Position numbers and translations under genes: made by a program. A DNA stretch of 64,000 nt from the NCBI RefSeq assembly GCF_017837635.1, contig NZ_JAGJRS010000013.1:186001-250000 (forward strand). Direction: 5' to 3'. The notes below the pieces were generated by a model. The model was not told where the DNA came from. It worked only from the letters and a program-made list of their open reading frames with translations, and ran no database searches. Source of the stretch: Frateuria flava (GTDB taxonomy: Bacteria > Pseudomonadota > Gammaproteobacteria > Xanthomonadales > Rhodanobacteraceae). The stretch's first letter is position 1; each line of letters begins with the position of its first letter. This document shows, in pieces, positions 1-8,687 of the stretch.

Positions 1-1982
1 GCGACGGTGGCAAGGACGCCGGGACGGTTGATGACTTCGATGCGCAGCTCCGCGCGGTAGTCGCCCTGCACGTCACGGTCCCATTCGATGCCGACGCAGC
101 GCGCGGGCGACTTGCGGAACTCGGCCACGTTGGGACATTCCACACGATGAACCACGATGCCCTTGCCGGAGGAGAGGTAGCCGATGATCTCGTCGCCCGG
201 CAGCGGATGGCAGCAATTGCCGAAGCTGAGCACCCCGCGCTCGGCGCCAGTGATGCGGATGTTCTCGTGGGTGTGCGGCGCTTCGGTCGGACGGCCACCA
301 CCGCGCAGCGCGACCAGGTGATGCGCGACCTGGTCCGGCATCCGGTTGCCCAGTGCGATGTCGGCCAGCAGTTCCTCGAGCCGACGCAGCTTCGCCTCCT
401 CCAGGAAGCGCTCCAGCACCTTGGCCGGGATCGCGTCGATGTTGGTGCCCAGCGCGTCAAGCGCGCGGTCGAGCATGCGGTGGCCGAAGTCGACCGCGTC
501 CTCGTGCTGGAGGTGTTTCAGGTACTGGCGAATCGCCGTGCGTGCCTTGCCGGTGACCACGAACTCCAGCCACGCTGGATTAGGCACCGCCGAGGGCGCC
601 GTAATGATTTCCACCAGCTGACCGGACTCCAGCCGCGTGCGCAGCGGCAACAGCTTCTTGTCCACGCGCGCGGCCACCGCATGGTCACCCACGTCGGTGT
701 GCACCGCGTAGGCGAAATCGAGCGCGGTGGAATTGCGCGGCAGCGCCAGGATGTCCCCACGGGGGGTGAACAAGTAGACCTCATCGGGAAAAAGGTCGAT
801 CTTGACGTTCTCGATGAACTCGGCCGACGAGGGCGTGTGCGCCTGGCTGTCGGCCAGTGCGGACAGCCACTCGCGCGCCCGTGCCTGCGCGCTGTTGGCC
901 GGACCCGAATCGGTCTTGTAGGCCCAGTGGGCGGCCACGCCACGTTCGGCCACCGAATCCATTTCTGCAGTGCGGACCTGCACCTCGATCGGCGCGCCGA
1001 AGGGCCCCAGCAGCACCGTGTGCAGCGACTGGTAGCCGTTGGCCTTGGGAATGGCAATGAAATCCTTGAAGCGCCGGTCCACCGGGCTGTAGAGCGAGTG
1101 CACCGCACCCAGCGCCATGTAGCAGCTCATCGCGGTATCGACCACCACGCGGAAGCCATACACATCCATCAGCTGGGCAAAGCTCTTGTGCTCGTTGCGC
1201 ATCTTCGAATAGATGCTCCACGGCGACTTGATCCGCCCGACGACCTTGGCCGGCAGATGCTCGGCAGCCAGCCGGGCGGCAAGCGCGTGCTCGATCTTGC
1301 TCATCACCTCGCGGCGATTGCCCAGCGCCGCACGGATGCGCTCGCTGATGACGCGATAGCGGTCGGGGTAGAGCGCGCGGAAGCCCAGGTCCTGCAGCTC
1401 CGCTTTGAACTTGTTCATGCCCAATCGCTGGGCGATCGGCGCGTAGATCTCCAGCGTCTCGCGGGCGATGCGCCGGCGCGAGGCGGCGTCCTTGGCGCCG
1501 AGCGTGCGCATGTTGTGCAGGCGGTCGGCCAGCTTGATCAGGATCACGCGAATGTCGCGCGCCATCGCCAGCAGCATCTTGCGGAAGCTCTCCGCGTCGG
1601 CTTCCTGCCGGTTGGAAAAGCGCATCTTGTCCAGCTTGGTGACGCCGTCGACCAGGTCGGCCACGGAATCGCCGAATTCGGCGGTGATGTCCTCGCGACT
1701 GAGCGCGGTGTCTTCGAGCGTGTCGTGCAGGATCGCCGAGATGATCGTCTCGGCATCCAGGCCCAGCTCAGCCAGGATGCCGGCGACGGCGACCGGATGG
1801 GTGATGTACGGCTCGCCGCTCTTGCGCGCCTGCCCACGATGCGCGTGCGCACCGACCTCGTAGGCGCGCAGCACGCGCGCCACCTGGGCTTCCGGCAGAT
1901 AGGCCACGCGCTCCTTGAGCGCCAGCACGTAAGGGGGCAGCAAGGACGGGTCCACGGAATCGGAGGGCGTGGTCGCCGTCAT
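1..1982 (-). CDS. spoT: Bifunctional (p)ppGpp synthetase/hydrolase SpoT, 3' end cut by window
   Basis: Makes and degrades the stringent-response alarmone (p)ppGpp. Reading left from the ATG at 1982, the protein has an N-terminal HD hydrolase domain with HDTLED at residues 86-91, so the hydrolase looks intact. A synthetase domain follows (GRIKSPWSIYSKM, DVYGFRVVV, NGYQSLHTVL), then a TGS domain (VYLFTPRGDILALP), a conserved Cys/zinc-finger region (CCHPLPGDEI) and the start of an ACT domain (INRPGVLATVA) where the window ends. About 660 residues are visible, close to the full ~700-730 of the family. It lies downstream of rpoZ on the same strand with a 112-bp gap, the usual rpoZ-spoT neighbourhood. 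Confidence 0.97.
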   Translation of the reverse strand, partial: MTATTPSDSVDPSLLPPYVLALKERVAYLPEAQVARVLRAYEVGAHAHRGQARKSGEPYITHPVAVAGILAELGLDAETIISAILHDTLEDTALSREDITAEFGDSVADLVDGVTKLDKMRFSNRQEADAESFRKMLLAMARDIRVILIKLADRLHNMRTLGAKDAASRRRIARETLEIYAPIAQRLGMNKFKAELQDLGFRALYPDRYRVISERIRAALGNRREVMSKIEHALAARLAAEHLPAKVVGRIKSPWSIYSKMRNEHKSFAQLMDVYGFRVVVDTAMSCYMALGAVHSLYSPVDRRFKDFIAIPKANGYQSLHTVLLGPFGAPIEVQVRTAEMDSVAERGVAAHWAYKTDSGPANSAQARAREWLSALADSQAHTPSSAEFIENVKIDLFPDEVYLFTPRGDILALPRNSTALDFAYAVHTDVGDHAVAARVDKKLLPLRTRLESGQLVEIITAPSAVPNPAWLEFVVTGKARTAIRQYLKHLQHEDAVDFGHRMLDRALDALGTNIDAIPAKVLERFLEEAKLRRLEELLADIALGNRMPDQVAHHLVALRGGGRPTEAPHTHENIRITGAERGVLSFGNCCHPLPGDEIIGYLSSGKGIVVHRVECPNVAEFRKSPARCVGIEWDRDVQGDYRAELRIEVINRPGVLATV

Positions 1983-2094
1983 GGGTTCGCGATCCCCGTT
2001 CAGACAGTGCTTCCGTGCGGGTGATGGCCGGCCACGACAAGGTTGCCGGCGGGGCCGGCAGGGCGACTGCGCGGTCGGCAGCCGCCAGCGGGCA

Positions 2095-2388
2095 TCAGTC
2101 GTCGCCGCCCTTGGACAGGTCGTCGTTGTCGACTTCGGCGGCCGCCCATTCCAGCGCCTCGCGCTCGGCGCGCTCACGCTCGGCGCGATCGATCTCGTCG
2201 ATGGTGGCCTGGTCGATGCGACGATCGGCGATTTCACGCAGGGCAAGCACCGTCGGCTTGTCGTTGTCCGGGTGGACCGCCGGCTCGGCACCCTTCTCCA
2301 GCTGGCGGGCGCGCTTGGTCGCCATCAGCACCAGCTCGAAGCGGTTGTCGACCACCTCGAGGCAATCTTCCACGGTAATGCGGGCCAT
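2095..2388 (-). CDS. rpoZ: RNA polymerase omega subunit
   Basis: Omega subunit, which helps assemble beta-prime into core RNA polymerase and binds ppGpp at one site in gammaproteobacteria. The 97-residue protein starts MARITVEDC and has the family core [16 protein letters not shown] followed by an acidic C-terminus ([10 protein letters not shown]). Length and sequence match xanthomonad omega. It precedes spoT on the same strand. Its usual upstream partner gmk is not adjacent but about 4.7 kb away, separated by the mla genes. Confidence 0.97.
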   Translation of the reverse strand: MARITVEDCLEVVDNRFELVLMATKRARQLEKGAEPAVHPDNDKPTVLALREIADRRIDQATIDEIDRAERERAEREALEWAAAEVDNDDLSKGGDD

Positions 2389-2575
2389 AAATCCTCAGGC
2401 ACAAAGGCAACTTAGAGACGGGCAAGTGTAGCGGAGCGGCGGCTTGGCTGGCAATGCGGCATGCGCGTATCATGCGCGGTTCGATCGCCGGCGAACGGCG
2501 CCGATCCGCCTGACTGCAAAAATATAGAACCAGGCGGTACACTTTTGCGGTACCCGTAGCGGATCTCTTCAGCCG

Positions 2576-3406
2576 ATGCTTTCCTTGCCCCGATTCTCCC
2601 CCAGCCGCCTGCTGCCGCTGGCTGCCCTGGCCTTGCTGGCCGGCTGCACCATTGCCAAGCCGCGCACCGACGATCCGCTGGAGAAGTTCAACCGCAAGGT
2701 CTACTCGTTCAATAACGCGGTGGACCAGGCGGTGATCCGCCCGGTGGCGGTGGGTTATCGCAAGGTCACCAATCCACCGGTACGCCGTTCGGTCAGCGAC
2801 TTCTTCACCAACATCCGCATGCCGATCACGGTGGCCAACGACCTGCTGCAGGCGCGGCCGAAGCACGCCCTGCAGAGCACCGGGCGCTTCCTGGTCAACC
2901 TCACGCTGGGCCTGGGTGGTTTCTTCGACCCGGCCAGCCAGCTCGGCATTCCGCTGGAAGACAACGATTTCGGCGTGACCCTGGCGCGCTGGGGCGTGCC
3001 TGACGGCGACTACCTGGTGCTGCCGCTGGTCGGCCCGACCACCGTGCGCGATGTGTGGCGCATGCCGGTGGACAGCTACTTCTTCGATCCGCTGTCGATC
3101 TACGCGCGCAACCACGATTTCAAGTACGGCCAGCAGTACCTGCCGCAGATGATGTACCTGGTAACGCTGCGCTCGCGTGGCATCGATGCGGAGAGTTTCC
3201 TGGAATCGGCCTACGACCCGTACGTGTTCATGCGCGACGCCTACCGCCAGCGGCGTCTGTACCAGATCTATGACGGCAACCCGCCGGCCGAGGTCATCCA
3301 GCAGATGCAGGGCCTGAACGACGACAACTTCGATCCCGAGCAATTGCTGGACGAGCAACACCAGTGGGAAAACAAGCATTCGGACAGTGACCAGAAACAG
3401 CCGTAG
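2576..3406 (+). CDS. mlaA: Outer-membrane lipoprotein MlaA (VacJ)
   Basis: Outer-membrane component of the Mla pathway, which removes phospholipid misplaced in the outer leaflet and passes it to MlaC. The 276-residue precursor has a lipoprotein signal with lipobox LAGC (Cys about residue 24), then the MlaA core (DPLEKFNRKVYSFNNAVDQ, DFFTNIRMPITVANDLLQ, RFLVNLTLGLGGFFDPAS, DNDFGVTLARWGVPDGDYLVLP). It stands alone on the plus strand, convergent with mlaB. The C-terminal tail after about residue 240 is charged and Gln/Asp rich. Its TAG stop at 3404-3406 lies inside the first bases of a dispersed inverted repeat. Confidence 0.96.
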   Translation: MLSLPRFSPSRLLPLAALALLAGCTIAKPRTDDPLEKFNRKVYSFNNAVDQAVIRPVAVGYRKVTNPPVRRSVSDFFTNIRMPITVANDLLQARPKHALQSTGRFLVNLTLGLGGFFDPASQLGIPLEDNDFGVTLARWGVPDGDYLVLPLVGPTTVRDVWRMPVDSYFFDPLSIYARNHDFKYGQQYLPQMMYLVTLRSRGIDAESFLESAYDPYVFMRDAYRQRRLYQIYDGNPPAEVIQQMQGLNDDNFDPEQLLDEQHQWENKHSDSDQKQP

Positions 3407-3456
3407 GGTGGGCTTCGACCCACCACCCGGCAAGGTGGGCTGAAGCCCACCCTACG
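3402..3456. repeat. Family A REP-like inverted repeat
   Basis: Two inverted arms, CGTAGGGTGGGCTTCGACCC and its near reverse complement ending in CCCACCCTACG, separated by a short loop. Copies or relatives lie at 25716-25778, 25883-25941 and 45422-45488. The mlaA stop codon TAG is the GTAG at the left tip of this element. Confidence 0.85.
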
Positions 3457-3482
3457 AAAAAGGGGCCTTGCGGCCCCTTTTT
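3457..3482. terminator. Bidirectional rho-independent terminator between mlaA and mlaB
   Basis: Perfect hairpin AAAAAGGGGCC-TTGC-GGCCCCTTTTT between two convergent genes. The A and T runs at either side let it end transcripts from mlaA (plus) and from the mlaFEDCB operon (minus). Confidence 0.9.
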
Positions 3483-3504
3483 CTTGTTTGCGCATCGCCC
3501 TGGC

Positions 3505-3804
3505 TCAACCGACCAGGTCGTCCACCTCGCAGACCTGCGCCAGCGCGCGCATGCCCTCGGGCATGTTTTCCACCGCCAGCGCACGCCCCAGTTGGCGCGC
3601 CTGCGCCTGCGCCGCCAGCACGCAGGCGAGGCCTGCGCTGTCGCTGCGTTCCACGCCCGCAAGGTCCAGGCGCGCCACGGCTCCATCCGCCAGCGCCCTG
3701 CCGATCGCCTCCAGCGCGGCGGCAGCGGTATCGAAGCTCAGCACACCGCTGACGCCGAGCGTGCCCGGTGCCTCGCGGCGCAGATCGAAAGCTGCCGCGC
3801 TCAC
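3505..3804 (-). CDS. mlaB: STAS-domain protein MlaB
   Basis: Small cytoplasmic STAS protein that binds MlaF and supports assembly or activity of the MlaFEDB ABC transporter. The 99 residues form one STAS fold, with the helix-start motif DLAGVERSDSAGLACVLAA (D-S-A-G conserved in MlaB). It is the last gene of the operon and overlaps the mlaC stop by 4 nt. Assignment rests on the STAS pattern and operon position. Confidence 0.88.
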   Translation of the reverse strand: MSAAAFDLRREAPGTLGVSGVLSFDTAAAALEAIGRALADGAVARLDLAGVERSDSAGLACVLAAQAQARQLGRALAVENMPEGMRALAQVCEVDDLVG

Positions 3805-4472
3805 GAGGCCTTGGCGTCCTTGTCCATCGACTCGAGCGCTTTCTCGCCCTGGTTCTCCAGGTTGGCGATCAGCTTCTCGATGCCGACCTTGCGGATCTCC
3901 GCATCGACCTGGTTGCGGTAGTTGGTGACGTAGGAGATGCCCTCGATGATCACGTCGTAGGCCTTCCAGTCGCCTTCCTTGCTCTTGCGGAAGGCGTAGT
4001 CGACCGAGAGCTTCTTGCCGTCGTCCAGCACCACCTGGGTGCGCACGACGGTGCGCTTGTCGTTCAGGTCGCCACTGAACGGCAGCACCTGCACGGCGCC
4101 CTTGGTGTAGTTGAGCAGGCCTTCGGCGTAGCGGTGGGTGATCGAGTTGTAGAACGCCTTGGCGAAGCGCTCGCGCTGCTCGGGCGTGGCCTCGCGGGCA
4201 TGGCGGCCGAGCACCAGGATCGAGGCGTAGTCGATGTCGAAGTGCGGCAGGAAGACGTCGTCGATCACCGAGATCAACTTTTCCTTGTCATTCTTCAGCT
4301 CGTCTCGATGGCCGGCGATGGTGCTGTCCAGCTGGTGGGCGATCTCCTGGACCACCTGCTCCGGGGTCTGCCGGGACACCGGCGCCTGTGCGGCCGCATC
4401 CTGAGCCAACACGGGCGAGGCGGCCACCGTACCGAACGCGATGACCATGGCGAAAGCCAGAGTGCGCAACAT
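3801..4472 (-). CDS. mlaC: Periplasmic phospholipid carrier MlaC
   Basis: Soluble periplasmic shuttle carrying phospholipid between the MlaA complex and the inner-membrane MlaFEDB complex. The chosen ATG at 4472 has an AAGGAG ribosome site 8 nt upstream. The upstream in-frame ATG at 4502 lacks this and would precede the signal peptide. The 223-residue product has a signal peptide (MLRTLAFAMVIAFGTVAASP, cleaved near VLA-Q) and a MlaC/Ttg2D core: HFDIDYASILVLGRHAREATPEQ, FYNSITHRYAEGL, WKAYDVIIEGISYVTNYRNQ. It sits between mlaD and mlaB. Confidence 0.95.
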   Translation of the reverse strand: MLRTLAFAMVIAFGTVAASPVLAQDAAAQAPVSRQTPEQVVQEIAHQLDSTIAGHRDELKNDKEKLISVIDDVFLPHFDIDYASILVLGRHAREATPEQRERFAKAFYNSITHRYAEGLLNYTKGAVQVLPFSGDLNDKRTVVRTQVVLDDGKKLSVDYAFRKSKEGDWKAYDVIIEGISYVTNYRNQVDAEIRKVGIEKLIANLENQGEKALESMDKDAKAS

Positions 4473-4498
4473 GGGGAAACTCCTTGTGGGAAGCCGGC

Positions 4499-5359
4499 TC
4501 ATTGCTTGCCGGCGGGGGATTCGTTGGCGGCGTCCTTCTTTTCGGACGGGGAGCCGTTGACCAGGAACTTGCCGATCAGGTCTTCCAGCTGCATCGCCGA
4601 CTGGGTCAGCACCATTTCATCGCCGTTCTTCAGGAACTCCGGCGAGCCGCCGGGCTGGATCGCAACGTACTGGGTGCCGATCAAACCGCTGGTGAACACC
4701 GCGGCGGCCGAATCGTCCGGTATCTGGTCGTATTTCTTGTCGATCGACAGCTCCACCTCGGCGTCGAGCTTGACCGGGTCGGCGTGCACGGCCGCCACGC
4801 TGCCGATCGCCACGCCAGCCATCTTCACCGGCGCGCCGACCGAGAGCGCGCCGACGTTGCTGAAGCGCGCCTTCACCGTGTAGCTGCCGCCCAGGTTGTC
4901 CGCCACGCCGCCGGCGCCGAAGAACTTGCCCAGCATCTCCTCCAGCTGCTGCGCGGGCTTGGTGCGCGCCAGCGTGCCGCCGTCGGCGAGGTCTTTTTTC
5001 GAGCTGCCGTACTGGATCCCCACGTACTGGTCGCCGAGCAGGCCGCTGGTGAAGATCGTGGCGACCGAATCGTCCGGAATGTGGCTGTAGTCCTGGTCGA
5101 TTGACAGGGTCACGTCGGCCACTTCCTGCTTCGGATCGAGCACGATCGCGCTCACCTGGCCCACGCGCACGCCGGCGATCTTCACCGGCGCGCGCTCCTT
5201 GAGCTGGCCGATGTTGGCGAAGCGGGCCTGGACGCTGTAGCTGGCGCCCTGGTGTGTATTGGCGACCGAGGTCGTCTGCGTCGCCAGGTACGCCAGCGCG
5301 GCGAAGCCGAGCACGATGAACAGGCCGGTGCCCACGGCGTAGGAATGTCTCTGGCTCAC
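4499..5359 (-). CDS. mlaD: MlaD-type MCE protein with two tandem MCE domains
   Basis: Inner-membrane-anchored periplasmic lipid-binding subunit of the Mla ABC transporter. It has an N-terminal transmembrane helix (residues 8-27) and then two homologous MCE units, about 40-117 (YSVQARFANIGQLKERAPVK) and 159-236 (YTVKARFSNVGALSVGAPVK). Each ends with a FTSGL-(L/I)-G-x-QYV-I-Q stretch and is followed by a similar amphipathic helix (QQLEEMLGKFF / MQLEDLIGKFL). Length is 286 residues, whereas single-MCE MlaD proteins are about 150-185. The two units clearly arose by internal duplication. It lies between mlaE and mlaC. Confidence 0.95.
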   Translation of the reverse strand: MSQRHSYAVGTGLFIVLGFAALAYLATQTTSVANTHQGASYSVQARFANIGQLKERAPVKIAGVRVGQVSAIVLDPKQEVADVTLSIDQDYSHIPDDSVATIFTSGLLGDQYVGIQYGSSKKDLADGGTLARTKPAQQLEEMLGKFFGAGGVADNLGGSYTVKARFSNVGALSVGAPVKMAGVAIGSVAAVHADPVKLDAEVELSIDKKYDQIPDDSAAAVFTSGLIGTQYVAIQPGGSPEFLKNGDEMVLTQSAMQLEDLIGKFLVNGSPSEKKDAANESPAGKQ

Positions 5360-5379
5360 GGCTCAGGTCCTCAGGGGAA

Positions 5380-6150
5380 TCACATCAAAAACGCGGTTAG
5401 CACGAAGTCCAGCGCAAGGATCGCGATGGACGAGGCGACCACGGTACGGGTGGTGGCGTAGGCCACGCCTTCGCTGGTCGGCGGCGTGGTGTAGCCCTGG
5501 TAGACGGCGATCAGCGAGACCACCGCGCCGAAGACCAGGCTCTTGACCAGGATGCCGTTGACCACGTCTTTCCAGACATCGACGGTGGCGGTCATGTTCG
5601 ACCAGAACGTGCCGTTGTCGATGCCCAGCCAGGTCACCCCGACCAGGTGGCCACCGAAGATGCCCAGCGCGCAGAACACCGCGCACAGCAGCGGCATCGC
5701 AATCAGGCCAGCCAGATAACGCGGTACCGCGACGTAGGCGATCGGGTCGACCGCCATCATTTCCATCGCGGCCAGCTGGTCGGTCGCGCGCATCAGGCCG
5801 ATTTCGGCCGTGATGGAGGTGCCGGCGCGACCGGCGAATAACAGCGCGGTAACGACCGGGCCGAGCTCGCGGTAGATCGCGATGGCCACCACCGTGCCGC
5901 TGGCGGCGGTGCCGCCGAAGATCGACAGCACGTAGTAGAGCTGCAACCCAAGCACCATGCCGACGAACAGGCCGCAGACCATGATGATGGTCAGGCTCAT
6001 CGCGCCGACGAACCACAGCTGGCGCACCGTCTCGCGCAGGTAGCGCAGGCTGCGCGGCACCGCCGCCAGCAGGGTCAGCCCGAACAGGCCGGCCTCGCCG
6101 ATCTGCGCCAGTGCGTTGAGGATGACGTTGCGTTGCGGGCGGGCGCTCAT
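5380..6150 (-). CDS. mlaE: Mla ABC transporter permease MlaE
   Basis: Integral-membrane permease of the MlaFEDB phospholipid transporter. From the ATG at 6150, which overlaps the mlaF stop (ATGA), the product is 256 residues with several hydrophobic helices and the MlaE/YrbE core (VGAMSLTIIMVCGLFVGMVLGLQ, FAGRAGTSITAEIGLMRATDQ, MEMMAVDPIAYVAVPRYLAG). An in-frame extension to 6252 lies inside mlaF and has no family similarity. Short spacing to mlaD (20 bp) supports one transcript. Confidence 0.96.
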   Translation of the reverse strand: MSARPQRNVILNALAQIGEAGLFGLTLLAAVPRSLRYLRETVRQLWFVGAMSLTIIMVCGLFVGMVLGLQLYYVLSIFGGTAASGTVVAIAIYRELGPVVTALLFAGRAGTSITAEIGLMRATDQLAAMEMMAVDPIAYVAVPRYLAGLIAMPLLCAVFCALGIFGGHLVGVTWLGIDNGTFWSNMTATVDVWKDVVNGILVKSLVFGAVVSLIAVYQGYTTPPTSEGVAYATTRTVVASSIAILALDFVLTAFLM

Positions 6151-6974
6151 GCCTTGGTTCCTGCCAGGCCGAGCGCCTGGGCGTAATCGCCGGCGGGGTA
6201 CTGGAACGGCACCGGGCCGTCGATGTCGCCACCGAAGAACTGCCGCGTCCACGGCGAGCCGTCGTCGGCGATCGTCTTCGGATCGCCCTGGGCCACCACC
6301 TTGCCGCTGGCGATCAGATAAACCAGGTCGGCCACCTGCTTGATCGCGTCCAGCTCGTGCGCCACCAGCACACTGGTGATCCCCAGCGTCTCGTTCAGCG
6401 TGCGGATCAGCTTGAGCACCTGGCTCAACGCAATCGGATCCAGACCGACGAAAGGCTCGTCGTAGAGGATCAGCATCGGATCGAACACGATCGCCCGCGC
6501 CAGCGCCACGCGACGGGCCATGCCGCCGGAGAGCTCCGCCGGCATCAGCCCCGCGGCACCGCGCAGGCCCACCGCCTGCAGCTTGGTCAGCACGATGTTG
6601 CGGATCAGCACTTCGGGCAGCTTCGTGTGCTGACGCAACGGAAAGGCCACGTTCTCGAACACGTCGAAATCGGTCAGCAGGGCCGAGTTCTGAAACAGAT
6701 AGCCGATCTTCTCGCGCAGGCCGAACAGCTTCTCGCGCGACAGCTCCGGCACGTCCCGCCCGTCGACAATCACCTGCCCCGCGTCGCCACGCATCTGGCC
6801 GGTGATGTGCTTGAGCAGCGTGGTTTTCCCGGTACCGCTCGGCCCCATGATGGCCGTCACCTTGCCGCGCGGGATGTCCAGATCCAGCGCGTCGAAGATG
6901 GTCTTGCCGTTGAGCACCGTGGTCAGGCCACGGATGGACACCAGCGGTTCGGGAGAGGCGGCGGGGGCGGTCAT
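6147..6974 (-). CDS. mlaF: Mla ABC transporter ATPase MlaF
   Basis: Cytoplasmic ATP-hydrolysing subunit of the MlaFEDB phospholipid transporter. The 275-residue protein has Walker A GPSGTGKTT, Q-loop LFQNSALL, ABC signature LSGGMARRVALARA, Walker B LILYDEPFVGLDP and the switch His in VLVAHEL, so every catalytic motif is present. A C-terminal tail (FFGGDIDGPVPFQYPAGDY) resembles the MlaF extension. It is the first gene of the operon mlaF-E-D-C-B. Confidence 0.96.
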   Translation of the reverse strand: MTAPAASPEPLVSIRGLTTVLNGKTIFDALDLDIPRGKVTAIMGPSGTGKTTLLKHITGQMRGDAGQVIVDGRDVPELSREKLFGLREKIGYLFQNSALLTDFDVFENVAFPLRQHTKLPEVLIRNIVLTKLQAVGLRGAAGLMPAELSGGMARRVALARAIVFDPMLILYDEPFVGLDPIALSQVLKLIRTLNETLGITSVLVAHELDAIKQVADLVYLIASGKVVAQGDPKTIADDGSPWTRQFFGGDIDGPVPFQYPAGDYAQALGLAGTKA

Positions 6975-7088
6975 AAGCGGGCTAAGGTAGCCGAGCGGTG
7001 AAGACAGGCCAAGCGCCGGAGAGCCCGGGTCGTGGAATTCGCGTAACCGGCGTCGCCGCCGGGGAGGAACGCAACGGGGGCGCGAACG

Positions 7089-7751
7089 CTAGCGAACGAT
7101 TCCCGATTCCCGGTTCCCGATTCCCGGCTCCTCAAGCAGCTCGGCAATCAACGCCTCGTGCCGCTTCCACTGCAGCTCGCCGCGATGGCGCACCGCCCGC
7201 ACGATCGCCTGCAGGTCGCCCAGCGCCTCGTCGAAGCCGTCGTTGACCACGATGTAGTCGAACTCGTGCGCGTGGGAAATCTCCTCGCGCGAGTTATGCA
7301 GGCGCCGCTCGATCACCTCCGGCGTGTCCGACCCGCGTCCGCGCAGCCGCCGCTCGAGCTCGGCGCGCGAGGGCGGCAGGATGAACACGCTTACGCAAGT
7401 GGGCTTCGCGCGACGGATCTGCGCGGCGCCCTGCCAGTCGATCTCCAGCAGCACGTCGCGGCCCTGGTCGAGCAGTTCCTGCACCGTCGCCACCGACGTG
7501 CCATAGAAATTGCCGTGCACCTCGGCGTGTTCGAGGAACGTCCCGGCGGCGATCTGCCGCTCGAACTCCGCGCGCTCGACGAAGTAGTAATGGCGCCCGT
7601 ACTCCTCGCCCACCCGCGGCGGACGCGTGGTGTGCGAGATCGACAGCGAGATGGTCGGTTCGCGTTCCAGCAGCGCGTTGACGAGCGTGGACTTGCCGGC
7701 ACCGGAAGGCGCAGCAACGATGAACAGGGTTCCGGGCTGCGCGGCGCTCAT
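7089..7751 (-). CDS. gmk: Guanylate kinase
   Basis: Phosphorylates GMP (and dGMP) to GDP with ATP. The 220-residue protein has P-loop APSGAGKSTL, GMP-binding region ISHTTRPPRVGEEYGRHYYFV, and the family stretches GNFYGTS, DVLLEIDWQGAAQIR and RGRGSDTPEVIERRL. It overlaps the upstream yicC stop (ATGA). The last dozen residues (EEPGIGNRESGIVR) are encoded by heptanucleotide repeats and are not part of the conserved fold. rpoZ is not the next gene here. Confidence 0.97.
   Translation of the reverse strand: MSAAQPGTLFIVAAPSGAGKSTLVNALLEREPTISLSISHTTRPPRVGEEYGRHYYFVERAEFERQIAAGTFLEHAEVHGNFYGTSVATVQELLDQGRDVLLEIDWQGAAQIRRAKPTCVSVFILPPSRAELERRLRGRGSDTPEVIERRLHNSREEISHAHEFDYIVVNDGFDEALGDLQAIVRAVRHRGELQWKRHEALIAELLEEPGIGNRESGIVR
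7099..7133. repeat. Short heptanucleotide repeat inside the 3' end of gmk
   Basis: About five 7-bp units (GATTCCC, GATTCCC, GGTTCCC, GATTCCC, GGCTCC). Read on the gmk strand they encode GIGNRESG. They are related to, but not identical with, the long GGGATTC array at 17888-18104. Confidence 0.85.
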
Positions 7752-8611
7752 TCGATGTTCTGCACCTGCTCGCGCATCTGCTCGATCAACACTTTCAGTT
7801 CCACCGCAGCGTTGGTCGAGCGTGCATCGACCGATTTGGAGCCGAGCGTGTTGGCTTCGCGGTTGAACTCCTGCATCAGGAAGTCCAGGCGGCGGCCGAC
7901 CGGTTCCTTCAGCCCCAGCACGCGGCGGGTTTCGCCGACATGGGTAGCCAGGCGGTCGAGCTCCTCGTCGACGTCGCTGCGGGTGACCTGCAGCACCAGC
8001 TCCTGCTCCAGACGACCGGGGTCGGCGGGTTGCTTGAGGTCGGCCAGGCGGGCTTCCAGGCGCGACCGCAGCGCGGTGCGGATTTCCGGCATCCACTGGC
8101 GTACCTGGGCCACGATCTTCTCGATCGCATCGAGCTTGTCGCGCAGGATCGTCTCCAGCTGCGCGCCCTCACGCTCGCGGGTGGCACTGAGCGCGTCGAG
8201 CGCGCGGTCAAGCACCTCGAACAGGGCCGCCTGTTGGGCATCGGCATCCACTTCCGCCTGGCGCAGCACGCCCGGGAAGCGCAGCAGCTCGGTCAGCTGC
8301 ACCTGCATGCCGGGGAAACGGCCGGCAAGTTCGCGATTCAACGTCGCCAGGCGACCGAGCGTCACCTCGTCCACTTCCAGCGACTCGCCCCGCGCCTCGC
8401 CCCCGCGCAGGCGCACGGTGAGATCCACCTTGCCGCGCGACAGCCGCGCGGCCACGCGCTCGCGCAGCGCCGACTCGAAGCTGCGCAGCTCTTCCGGCAA
8501 GCGCGGGCTGAGCTCCAGGTAACGGTGGTTGACGGTGCGCAGCTCGCAACTGAGCGTGCCGGCAGGGCCGGCGGTTTCGGCACTGGCGTAGGCCGTCATG
8601 CTGCGGATCAT
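7748..8611 (-). CDS. yicC: YicC family endoribonuclease
   Basis: YicC-family protein; E. coli YicC is a stress-linked endoribonuclease. The start at 8611 gives [12 protein letters not shown], the typical family N-terminus, and 287 residues, the same length as E. coli YicC. The C-terminal DUF1732 region has [17 protein letters not shown] and a charged helix ending in QVQNIE. It is divergent from rph across 76 bp and overlaps gmk by 4 nt, as in many proteobacteria where yicC, rph and gmk cluster. Confidence 0.93.
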   Translation of the reverse strand: MIRSMTAYASAETAGPAGTLSCELRTVNHRYLELSPRLPEELRSFESALRERVAARLSRGKVDLTVRLRGGEARGESLEVDEVTLGRLATLNRELAGRFPGMQVQLTELLRFPGVLRQAEVDADAQQAALFEVLDRALDALSATREREGAQLETILRDKLDAIEKIVAQVRQWMPEIRTALRSRLEARLADLKQPADPGRLEQELVLQVTRSDVDEELDRLATHVGETRRVLGLKEPVGRRLDFLMQEFNREANTLGSKSVDARSTNAAVELKVLIEQMREQVQNIE

Positions 8612-8687
8612 GCGTCGAGCCTTACGGTCGGGGGAAAGCGGCAATGGTAAACTCTCGCGTCCCGCCTTGCCCAACCCGAGATCCGCC

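Noticed and set aside
147-2024. 625-residue plus-strand ORF over spoT
   Set aside because: Antisense to a clear SpoT coding sequence; the composition (Arg, His, Gln rich) is that of a shadow frame.
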